Origin: Deltaproteobacteria bacterium
GTDB taxonomy: Bacteria; Myxococcota_A; Polyangia; Polyangiales; Polyangiaceae
Assembly: GCA_003235365.1 (NCBI GenBank)
Contig: QJWJ01000201.1
Span: forward strand, 1-58,955
DNA length: 58,955 bases
Direction of reading: 5' to 3'
Each line of letters starts with the position of its first letter. The stretch's first letter is position 1. The position numbers and the translations under genes were made by a program. Positions 25,639-33,363 of the stretch are shown in pieces. The notes beneath the pieces are model-generated. The model was given only the letters and a program-made list of their open reading frames with translations. It ran no database searches and had not been told where the DNA came from.

Positions 25639-27455
25639 ACGACGAGCGCCCGACCAACGAGAAGCGCCCTGTGAAAGACCCCGTGATGCGGCGACTGATG
25701 ACGCTCCCGACGGCAATCCAAAACAAGAAATCGATCCTCACGGGCCTGTTCGTCGCGTGCGTCGCAACCGTTTCCGGAAGCGCGGCCGCTCAAGGCGGGT
25801 TTGGCGGCCCCGGTGGTTTCGGCGACCCGTCGATGTCACCAGCGCGCCCCAAACCGACCAAGCCCAAAGAAAAGGAACCGCCGCCGGGCACCCCCGAGCT
25901 GCACGCGGCGTCGGGTGGTGGTGAATCGACGTTACCCCAAGGCAGTGAACCCACGCTGCCCGAAGATCCTCTGGCGGTGAGTGAGGCGGTTGCCGCGCAA
26001 ATCGGTAGCAACGGCTCCCTCGACGAACCCGAGCTCGGTCGCGGCAGCGAAACCGACCGCGATTACTACGGCTTGTACTACCAGGAGCAAAGCGACGAAT
26101 ACCGCCTGCGCCTGGCCTTCCCGCTGTGGATGGAGCGGACGCAGCCGAGTTTGACCGACCCGTCACAGCCCGACCGCGCGTCGTTGTTCGGCGGCATCTA
26201 CTACAATCGGCGCAGCGCCGAACGCGCCGACGACATCTTGTTCCCGTTGGTGTGGAACCTGCGCGACACCGAAAGCCGCACGACGATCGTCGGCCCCTTC
26301 GTCAACCGCTCCGCCAAAGAGGAGGACGACACGTGGCTGGCGCCGCTGTTCTTCGAAGGCGGACGCAAGGACGGTGGCTACACCATCATCCCGCCGCTGC
26401 TGACCTACATGAACCGCGACGCGGAGGGCGGCTTCAACCTGTTCGGGCCGGCGTTCTGCTCGTGGACCAAGGGCACCGGCTGCTTCAGCGGTCCTGAAAC
26501 CCGCGATTTCGGCCTGTTCCCGCTCTACTTCGGCGGCAACGACGATTCGAGCAGCTACCGGCTGATCCCGCCGCTACTGCACTACCACGAGCAAGACAGC
26601 AACGCCGACAGCGAGCTCGACGTCTGGGGGCCGATCTACAGCTCGCGCACCGAGTCGGATCACGCTTTTCACTTGCTGCCGTTCTATTGGAGCTTCTGGG
26701 GCAAAGAGGAACACCACACGACACTGTTTCCGCTCTTTCATTACGGGTGGAACCGCAACGCGAGCTTGTTCGTCAACCCGCTGTTCCTCACCGCCACGAG
26801 CGAAGAGGGCTACGAGACCTTCGCCACCTGGGGCTACGCGCGCTACCGCGGTCGCACCGAGCTCGACATGTACACGCCGTTGTTGTGGCTGTACCGCGAT
26901 CCCGACGCGGGGCTGAGCCAGCAACTGCTGTTTCCGTTTCTGTACCACCGCAGCAGCCCCCGCGAAGAGAGCCTGGCGATATTCCCCCTGTTCGGCAGCT
27001 TTCATCGCTTCGGCATCGAACGCGAGACGTGGATCACCCCGCTGTTCAAACACGAGCAGAGTCTGACCGGTTGGCAGACGAACCTGTACCCACTGTTGTT
27101 CTTCGGACGTGATCGTCACGAGTCGCACTCGGTCGTCGCGCCGATCTTCTGGGACTTTTCGGGTCCGAGCTCCCGCGTGACGATTGCGGCGCCCATCTAC
27201 TGGCGCTTTGCATCGCCCAACTCGCTCACCCAGCTGGTCGGCAACTTCCTGTACACCGAGAAGAAGGTGTCCCACGGGCTCGACTGGAAGTTCCACATCT
27301 TGCCGGCGTTCACCTACGGCGAGACCCCCGACGGGCACTCCTGGGACGTGCTGTTCGGGCTGGTGGGCTTCAAGCGCAAGGCCGACTACACGGCGCTCAA
27401 GCTGTTCTGGATCCCGATCACGCTGTCGGGCACCGATCCCAGCGCCGCCAAGTAG
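25635..27455 (+). CDS. Exported protein of tandem strand repeats with [L/I]-[F/L/V]-P-[L/I] motifs
   Basis: The product is 606 aa from a GTG overlapping the hisS stop (GTGA). Near residue 35 a hydrophobic stretch LTGLFVACVATVSGSAAAQG ends in a signal-peptidase-like site. A Gly/Pro/Lys-rich linker follows. From about residue 160 to the end the chain is a series of short units, each with a core such as ILFPLVWNL, WLAPLFFEG, TIIPPLLTY, GLFPLYFGG, TLFPLFHYG, LLFPFLYHR, AIFPLFGSF and NLYPLLFFG, separated by charged turns. Such alternation of aromatic and hydrophobic strands suggests a beta-barrel or beta-solenoid in the outer membrane. I do not recognise a named family. The next gene is a caspase-like protein, which may work with it. 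Export is likely and the function unknown. Confidence 0.8.
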   Translation: MNDERPTNEKRPVKDPVMRRLMTLPTAIQNKKSILTGLFVACVATVSGSAAAQGGFGGPGGFGDPSMSPARPKPTKPKEKEPPPGTPELHAASGGGESTLPQGSEPTLPEDPLAVSEAVAAQIGSNGSLDEPELGRGSETDRDYYGLYYQEQSDEYRLRLAFPLWMERTQPSLTDPSQPDRASLFGGIYYNRRSAERADDILFPLVWNLRDTESRTTIVGPFVNRSAKEEDDTWLAPLFFEGGRKDGGYTIIPPLLTYMNRDAEGGFNLFGPAFCSWTKGTGCFSGPETRDFGLFPLYFGGNDDSSSYRLIPPLLHYHEQDSNADSELDVWGPIYSSRTESDHAFHLLPFYWSFWGKEEHHTTLFPLFHYGWNRNASLFVNPLFLTATSEEGYETFATWGYARYRGRTELDMYTPLLWLYRDPDAGLSQQLLFPFLYHRSSPREESLAIFPLFGSFHRFGIERETWITPLFKHEQSLTGWQTNLYPLLFFGRDRHESHSVVAPIFWDFSGPSSRVTIAAPIYWRFASPNSLTQLVGNFLYTEKKVSHGLDWKFHILPAFTYGETPDGHSWDVLFGLVGFKRKADYTALKLFWIPITLSGTDPSAAK

Positions 27456-27637
27456 CCCAGCAACCAGGGTCCCGGGACGCGATTGGCCCGCGCTCGCGCT
27501 CGCTGGCACTTTTTTTCAACGCCCGGGGCCATCAGGTGTTCTGCTGGTCGACGATGACGCGACCTTCGGCAATCGACACGACGTGGACCGGAACTGGGGT
27601 CGGAGCGACCGCGCGTTCGAGCAGCCTGCGGCCCTCG

Positions 27638-29746
27638 GTGGAGCTGCCTGGACGGCTTCGCTCGGCAGCGCGGCACGCCCGCTCGACTCCGTGGCTGGGC
27701 CCGCTACGGGCCGCAATCAGCGTGATCGCGCTGGTTTCGAGCCTGGCATCCCCAGCTCGCGCCGATGGCGATTCGGCGACGTCAGCGCCAACCGCGGCCC
27801 CGTCGTCGAACGACGAGACGGCGGCCCCCTCGCCGTCCTCGAGCCCCGAACCCGACGACGACGCCGCGCAGCCAACCCCTACCCCATCGCCGGGCCCGGC
27901 GCTTCGCACCGCTGCAGAGCCGTTGCGCTTCGCGGTGGTCGTCGGCAACAACGTCAGCCTCGACGGGGGGCGGCCGGATCTGCACTACGCCGACGACGAT
28001 GCCGCCCGCTACTTCGACATGCTGCAGCCCCTCGCGCCGGGCAGAGTCACACTTCTGGCCAAGCTCGACCGCGACACCGAGCGACTGTTCCCCGACGCAC
28101 GCCGGCACGCCGTCACGCCACGCCGGGCGCAGTTGCTGAACGCCGGCAAGCGCCTGGCCGAGCAGGTGCGCGCAGCGAAGCAACGCGGGCTGCAAACCGA
28201 GGTGTACTTCGTGTTCGCTGGCCACGGCGACGTCGACCGCGGCACGGGCTACGTCGAGTTGGCCGATGGGCGCTTCGATGCAAACGACCTCGAACGCTGG
28301 CTGCGAAGCATCCCGTTCACCCGTGCCCACGTGATCTTGGACAGCTGCAATTCGTTCTTCATGTTGGGCGTGCGCAAACCGGGCGGACGGCACTTCGCGA
28401 CGGCTGCCGATTCCGCCCGTTCACTCGCTGCGCGACTACCGAACGTCGGCGTGTTTCTCTCGACGAGTTCCGAGGGTGAAACGTTCGAGTGGTCGGAAAT
28501 ACAATCGGGGATCTTCAGCCACGTCGTGCGCTCGGGGCTACTCGGCGCCGCCGATGCCGACGGCGACGGCAGCGTGAGCTACGTCGAACTCGCCGGCTTC
28601 GTCGATACGGCCACGGGCGACGTCAAGAACCCCAACATGCGCCCCCACGTGTATTTTCGCGGTCCGGGAGCGCGAGACGACGCTCCGATCCTCAGCCGCA
28701 TGCCGGAGGCCGGGGTGCGACGCTTCTCTCTGCGCGACGCTTTGGGCCTGCGCGTGCGGCTGCGCGACGCCGAAGGGCTCGTGCTGCTCGACGCCCACAG
28801 TGAGCCCGGCACACCGCTGCACCTGGCCTTGCCCGAGCAATGGGTGGGCGGCGCGGTGGTCGAGCGCACGGCGAAGGGCGAACGCACGGCGAAGATGTAC
28901 ACGTTACCCGACTCGACCGAGCCCGTACGACTCGACGCACTTCAGCCGATCGCCATGCGCGGAGCGGCCCGGGGTCCTGCCGAGGTGTTCGAGAAGCTCT
29001 TTGCCCGTCCCTACGGGCCACTGGCCCTCGCCAATTACCGCTCCGAACGGTCGACGAGACCCGCACAGGTATTCGGTGTCTCCCGAGACGATGCACGTCG
29101 CATGGAGTTGGTGCTGTCGGAAATCGCCGGTGCGGAGCGCAATCAACGGCTCATGGGTGGCGTGGTGCTGCTCGGTGCCGGGGCGCTCGTGGGCGGCGCG
29201 GGGCTGTCGGCGTTTCAATTTGCCGACGATTGGGACGGCGTCTCGCGCAAGGAGGCGCACGAGGCCGGTGCCACCTTCAGCGCCATCGGCGCCGCCTACA
29301 TGCTGGGCGGCGGGTACATGCTCCTGTCCACCAGTTCCGGCGAAGAGGCCGCGGAGGAGTTTCGTCTCACTCTGCGTGACACCGGAGACTACACGAAGGC
29401 GTTTGCCGTCGCCGACGCGCGCCTGCAGGAAATGATCGAGACCGAGCAGCGCTTGCGTTGGATCCGCGGCATCGTCGGCGGTGGGCTCCTCGCGGCCGGA
29501 CTCGGCTCCATCGTCGTCAGCGAATTCTCCGACAACACACCGGAGCAACGAGTCATCAATCGCATCGTCGGCGGGGCAGTAGGTCTGATGGGCGCCACCG
29601 CGCTGGGCGCGTCGCTGCTGGTCGACTCGCCCGCGGAGCGGCTGATGCGCGTGTGGCGGGACGACTCGAGCCTGATCCAGGTGCAACCGACGGCCGCCGT
29701 GAGCTCCGAAGGGGCGTTCGTACTCGGGCTGAGCGGAACGTTCTGA
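27638..29746 (+). CDS. Exported caspase-like (C14) protein with four C-terminal membrane helices
   Basis: The product is about 702 aa if started at GTG 27638; ATG 27554 is an alternative, and neither has a clear ribosome binding site. A hydrophobic segment ISVIALVSSLASPARA (about residues 27-42) is the signal. A Ser/Pro/Ala/Asp-rich linker leads to the caspase-haemoglobinase fold: FAVVVGNNVSL, LHYADDDAARYF, the catalytic His in YFVFAGHGD (about residue 196) and the Cys in HVILDSCNSFF (about residue 237). An EF-hand-like DADGDGSVSYVEL follows. The last 200 residues contain four hydrophobic helices, two beginning LMGGVVLLGAGALVGG and IVGGGLLAAGLGSIVV. It is predicted to be envelope-bound with the peptidase outside the cytoplasm. 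The substrate and the metacaspase-like specificity cannot be read. Confidence 0.82.
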   Translation: MELPGRLRSAARHARSTPWLGPLRAAISVIALVSSLASPARADGDSATSAPTAAPSSNDETAAPSPSSSPEPDDDAAQPTPTPSPGPALRTAAEPLRFAVVVGNNVSLDGGRPDLHYADDDAARYFDMLQPLAPGRVTLLAKLDRDTERLFPDARRHAVTPRRAQLLNAGKRLAEQVRAAKQRGLQTEVYFVFAGHGDVDRGTGYVELADGRFDANDLERWLRSIPFTRAHVILDSCNSFFMLGVRKPGGRHFATAADSARSLAARLPNVGVFLSTSSEGETFEWSEIQSGIFSHVVRSGLLGAADADGDGSVSYVELAGFVDTATGDVKNPNMRPHVYFRGPGARDDAPILSRMPEAGVRRFSLRDALGLRVRLRDAEGLVLLDAHSEPGTPLHLALPEQWVGGAVVERTAKGERTAKMYTLPDSTEPVRLDALQPIAMRGAARGPAEVFEKLFARPYGPLALANYRSERSTRPAQVFGVSRDDARRMELVLSEIAGAERNQRLMGGVVLLGAGALVGGAGLSAFQFADDWDGVSRKEAHEAGATFSAIGAAYMLGGGYMLLSTSSGEEAAEEFRLTLRDTGDYTKAFAVADARLQEMIETEQRLRWIRGIVGGGLLAAGLGSIVVSEFSDNTPEQRVINRIVGGAVGLMGATALGASLLVDSPAERLMRVWRDDSSLIQVQPTAAVSSEGAFVLGLSGTF

Positions 29747-29838
29747 TCGGGCGCGGCAGCAGCGTGCAGCACGACAGCGACCCTGGCAACGTGGCAGCGA
29801 GCTGGCCGCGGTTGTCGAGCTGAACTACGTTAGGGCGT

Positions 29839-30921
29839 GTGACCATCCACACGGCTACCAACGACGAAGGCAAGCGTTTCTGCGCTGCCGTTTACGGCGC
29901 GACCGGCTTTCTCGGTGCGGAGTTGCTGCGCCGCCTGCTGGGACACCCCGAGGTTCACCTCAGACGGGTGCACGCCGCCGATCACCTCGGGCTACCGCTC
30001 GGAGCGGCCCAGCCCCACCTCGAGGGCATCAGCGATCTGCGGTACGAGCCGGTGCCGGACGACGAAAGCGCCGTCGCCCCGGTCGACGTGGTGTTCCTGG
30101 CGCTGCCACACGCGGTGAGCTGGGCGGTCACCCAGCGCCTCATCGGCACGGGCACGCGCATCATCGATTGCTCGGGCGCATTTCGTCTGCGAGATCCGGG
30201 CCTGTATCAGAAGTTCTACGGGCAAACGCACCCGATGACCGATCTGCTTCCGCAATTCGTGTACGGGCAGACCGAGTTCAACCACGCTCGCCTCGTGGGT
30301 GCTCGCTACGTCGCTTCCCCTGGTTGCTTTGCCACGGCGATCGAGCTGGGGTTGATGCCACTGGCCAGAGCGGGTGTGCTCGAAGGCGACGTCCAGGTCG
30401 TCGCGATGACCGGCTCCAGCGGTGCAGGCAGCGCGGCCCTGCCGACGACCCATCACCCGGTGCGCGCGGGCAACATTCGCTGCTATCGGCCGTTCACCCA
30501 TCAACACGAGCCGGAAATCGTCGAGACGCTCACCGCCGCCGGTGGGCGACGACTGCACCTGAACTTCGTGCCGATCGCTGCGCCGCTGGTACGCGGGATC
30601 CTCGCGACGTCGTTTGCCAAGGTGCCAGCTGAAGTGACCCAAGCGCAGCTCGACCAGTGGGTCGACTCGGCGTTCGACGGCTGCCGTTTCGTGCGGCGTC
30701 CCCAAAAACGCCACCCCGAGGTCGTGGCGATCACTGGTTCCAACAGCGTCGAGGTCGCGCTCATCGCCGGCCCCGAACACGACGGCCAGCGCACGGTCAG
30801 CGCCGTGAGCGCCCTGGACAATCTCGTCAAGGGCGGCGCAGGTCAGGCCATTCAGAACATGAACTTGATGCTCGGCCTCGACGAGGCACTCGGCTTGGCC
30901 GATCCGGGCGCTTACCCTTGA
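29839..30921 (+). CDS. argC: N-acetyl-gamma-glutamyl-phosphate reductase
   Basis: The product is 360 aa from a GTG at 29839. The NAD(P)-binding start reads AVYGATGFLGAELLRRLLGH, and the active-site Cys is in ASPGCFATAIELG. Further ArgC blocks are IIDCSGAFRLRD, FVYGQTEFN, TGSSGAGSA and the C-terminal SALDNLVKGGAGQAIQNMN. It reduces N-acetyl-glutamyl phosphate to the semialdehyde in arginine synthesis; the LysW-linked variant in lysine synthesis has a similar sequence, and no carrier gene here decides. Convergent with the SGNH lipoprotein gene, 21 bases apart. Confidence 0.93.
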   Translation: MTIHTATNDEGKRFCAAVYGATGFLGAELLRRLLGHPEVHLRRVHAADHLGLPLGAAQPHLEGISDLRYEPVPDDESAVAPVDVVFLALPHAVSWAVTQRLIGTGTRIIDCSGAFRLRDPGLYQKFYGQTHPMTDLLPQFVYGQTEFNHARLVGARYVASPGCFATAIELGLMPLARAGVLEGDVQVVAMTGSSGAGSAALPTTHHPVRAGNIRCYRPFTHQHEPEIVETLTAAGGRRLHLNFVPIAAPLVRGILATSFAKVPAEVTQAQLDQWVDSAFDGCRFVRRPQKRHPEVVAITGSNSVEVALIAGPEHDGQRTVSAVSALDNLVKGGAGQAIQNMNLMLGLDEALGLADPGAYP

Positions 30922-30942
30922 GCGCTTCGGCACCGGCGGCGC

Positions 30943-31863
30943 TCAGTCGTCGGGCTCGAGCGCCCAGGGCTTGTCACCGTCGGCGACTCGGTGTTGCTGC
31001 AGCCAATCGACGACGGTCTTCGCCCACTGCGTGCGCGCGGACAGCGACGGATGGATCTTGTCCTTGGCCCGCTGCATGTCGGGTATGAGCGCGTGGGTGT
31101 CGAGGAACAAGCACTGCTCGACGTTGTCGCGAACCACACCCATCAACGTGGGGTTTGCACCCTCCCACAGCGGAATGCCGATCCACACGCAAGGGATGTC
31201 GCCGAAGCGCGCCACCAGGCGCCGCACCGTCTCCGCGCGCTGTTCGGGATGCACGATCGACAGCTCGTTGCCGCCGAGAGTGACCAAGATCAGATCCGGC
31301 TTGTAGCGGGATAGATACGTCGGCAATTCCCGCTTCGAGGCCCAGGTCGGTATGTACGTGGACTTTTCGTACTCGAGCACGCCCCTGACGCCGTGGGTCT
31401 TCAGTTCGCGGTTGAGCTCGTGACCCAGTGCTCCCGCGAACGAATCGCCGATGTGCAGCACGGTCGTGCCCTCCGGTAATGGCGCGGGGGTTTTGGGGGG
31501 CTCGTCGGAGTCAGCGTCCGATCCGAGCGGTGAATCGCTGACGGCGCCGTCGGCAGGGGCCTGCGAGCGATTGGAGGTAGCGCCGAGCGAGTCGTCCGGA
31601 ACCGATTCGGACGTCGCCTCGCGCGGCCCCACCGTTTTCGACGCGCCCGGGGAGTCGGTGTTCGCGTCGCCCAGTTCTTCGTTCGTTCCCAGCGCGGGCT
31701 CGTGCGCGCCGCCTGCCGTGTTCGCCGCGCCACACCCCGTCAGCACCAACGGCGCCGATGCCGCGCAGCTCACCGCAAGCGCCGCCGCACGAATCGAAGC
31801 GAAGGGCCGCGCCACGGTAACCGAGAGACGTGCGAGGTGCGAGCAGATCGGCGTGCGGGTCAT
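30943..31863 (-). CDS. SGNH/GDSL-hydrolase-fold lipoprotein
   Basis: The product is 306 aa from ATG 31863; ATG 31875 and GTG 31812 are alternatives. A signal ends in the lipobox APLVLTGC. A long Ser/Asp/Pro/Thr-rich linker (about residues 50-135) spans towards the periplasm or surface. The hydrolase domain has block I HIGDSFAGALGH (Ser nucleophile), block III VTLGGNEL and block V DKIHPS with Asp and His. This fits an acyl- or acetyl-esterase acting on envelope polysaccharide; the GxN block reads GGNE. It is the last gene of the leftward pseudo-Lon operon, 87 bases after the FGE-like gene. Confidence 0.85.
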   Translation of the reverse strand: MTRTPICSHLARLSVTVARPFASIRAAALAVSCAASAPLVLTGCGAANTAGGAHEPALGTNEELGDANTDSPGASKTVGPREATSESVPDDSLGATSNRSQAPADGAVSDSPLGSDADSDEPPKTPAPLPEGTTVLHIGDSFAGALGHELNRELKTHGVRGVLEYEKSTYIPTWASKRELPTYLSRYKPDLILVTLGGNELSIVHPEQRAETVRRLVARFGDIPCVWIGIPLWEGANPTLMGVVRDNVEQCLFLDTHALIPDMQRAKDKIHPSLSARTQWAKTVVDWLQQHRVADGDKPWALEPDD

Positions 31864-31950
31864 TGCGGAGCGCATCCAACACCGCCCCCGTGGTTTTTGC
31901 AACCGAGCAGCCCGGTCGAACGTTCTGGCGTTGCTACGAGGCATTCCGAG

Positions 31951-33363
31951 CTACTTCGGGCAACAAGCCGAGTTCCAGCCCACGCCCACGTCGCGATTCT
32001 TGCACCCGCGCTGCTTGCCCACTTGGTTACGCCCGAGGTGCGAACCGCCCGAGAGACGGTACGCGACGGGTCGATTGGGTTGATACTCCATACAGTCGGC
32101 ATCGAACTTCGGGCTGCGAGCAACGCTCACGCCAGCGGTGATGTCGGCGGCGACGTGGCTTCCCCCGGCCACCACGGGAGTGCTCTGCTCGGACTCGCAA
32201 CCATAGCCGTTGCTGAAGGTTTGCCCGGCGCGACACTGCGCCTCGCCGGCCTTGGCACAACGCGCGCCGTTCCACTCCGTGCCGGGTTCACACTCCACCT
32301 GCTCGACACCGCGCAGGCACTGCTGCCCATCCGCGCCATAGGGGCATTGCGCCCCCGGAGCCAGGCTCACGCAGCGCAGTCCCAGGTGTGATCCCCACTT
32401 GTCGCGTCCCCAGCGATTGCGCAACGTCGGGCTCATCCATTTGTCGAAGCGACGCGACCAGCTCCCGCCGCGATACACCTCGTGCGGGGCCCCGCGCGCC
32501 GCCCAGGGATACGGCCCGTAGTCGCTGTCCGTCCATTCCCAGACGTTGCCGATCACGTCGTACAACCCGAACGCGCCGGCGGGAAAACTGCGCACTTCGC
32601 ACGAGTGCGGCCGCTTCCAGCACGTCACCGAATCACCGGGGGGTTGATCGCCCCAGGAGTAGGGTCGCTGCTCCGAACCGCCGCGCGCGAAGTACTCCCA
32701 CTCGACCTCGCTGGGCAGGCGAGCACCGCGCTGAGCGCAGAACGCCTTCGCTTGCTCCTGCGTGACGCAGTTCATCGGGTGCTGCTCGCGTCCCTGCCGA
32801 CCGTAGTTGCAGGTCTTCTGCTTGGCGGGCTGTACCTGGCACTTGCCCGCCTCGACGCACCGCTGATAACTCGACACCGTAACTTCCGTCTCGTCGACGC
32901 ACAGGGCGGGAAGCTTCGTCGAGAAACGCGGGTGTTCGTCCGGCGGACCGTGGGTGCCCGGTGAACCGACCCAGAACGAGCCACCCGGCACCCAACGCAT
33001 GCCGTCGGGGCACCGCTGCGAAGCGGGCTTCGACGCGGACGTCGATGCCGACGTGGCGACCGCGGCCGAGGGTGCTTTGCTGCCGTCCGGCTCGACCGCC
33101 GCCGCGGCGCCCGGTGCCCCGCCCTGCTCGCTAGCGTGGGCCGAGGGCGAGCCCGCTGCCAAACCACTCGACGCGCCCTGCCGGGGCTCGGCGGACTCGT
33201 TCGACGGCGGAGTATCGCAAGCGGCGACGATGAATGCCGCCACGGCAGCGCACCACGCCCCAATCAACGCGCCGCGCGCGTGGGCCCCAGCGAAGAGGCC
33301 TCGTCCGCTTCGTCTCAGGGCGCTTCGTGTCGGGGTGCTGAGTGCCAGAGCGCTGAGTGTCAT
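31951..33363 (-). CDS. FGE/SUMF1-fold lipoprotein lacking the catalytic cysteines
   Basis: The product is 470 aa. ATG 33363 overlaps the upstream stop (ATGA). A long basic N-terminus and hydrophobic GAWCAAVAAFIVAAC give a lipobox Cys near residue 49, then an Ala/Ser-rich linker. The formylglycine-generating-enzyme fold spans about residues 118-332: MRWVPGGSFWVGS, VDETEVTVSSYQRCVEAG, LPSEVEWEYFARGG, GNVWEWTDSDYGP and VYRGGSWSRRFDKW up to GLRCV. In true FGE the segment after GGS holds two redox Cys that bind copper; here it is SRRFDKWMSPTLRNR with no Cys, so sulfatase activation is not expected. The last 135 residues are Cys-rich and unassigned. A binding or scaffold role is inferred. Confidence 0.87.
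   Translation of the reverse strand: MTLSALALSTPTRSALRRSGRGLFAGAHARGALIGAWCAAVAAFIVAACDTPPSNESAEPRQGASSGLAAGSPSAHASEQGGAPGAAAAVEPDGSKAPSAAVATSASTSASKPASQRCPDGMRWVPGGSFWVGSPGTHGPPDEHPRFSTKLPALCVDETEVTVSSYQRCVEAGKCQVQPAKQKTCNYGRQGREQHPMNCVTQEQAKAFCAQRGARLPSEVEWEYFARGGSEQRPYSWGDQPPGDSVTCWKRPHSCEVRSFPAGAFGLYDVIGNVWEWTDSDYGPYPWAARGAPHEVYRGGSWSRRFDKWMSPTLRNRWGRDKWGSHLGLRCVSLAPGAQCPYGADGQQCLRGVEQVECEPGTEWNGARCAKAGEAQCRAGQTFSNGYGCESEQSTPVVAGGSHVAADITAGVSVARSPKFDADCMEYQPNRPVAYRLSGGSHLGRNQVGKQRGCKNRDVGVGWNSACCPK

Noticed and set aside
27456..27537. Terminator at the T7 tract (27510-27516)
   Set aside because: The only pairing upstream (CCAGC with GCTGG) needs a loop of about 40 bases, so no convincing intrinsic terminator can be drawn.
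27538..27600. Phrase VLLVDDDATFGNRHDV resembling the start of a response regulator
   Set aside because: It continues into Arg/Ala-rich noise without a phospho-Asp motif and lies in a different frame from the caspase-like gene; chance similarity is more likely.
31951..33363. Functional sulfatase-activating FGE
   Set aside because: The two catalytic Cys after GGS are missing, and the sulfatase-fold proteins in this window have no Cys substrate motif.
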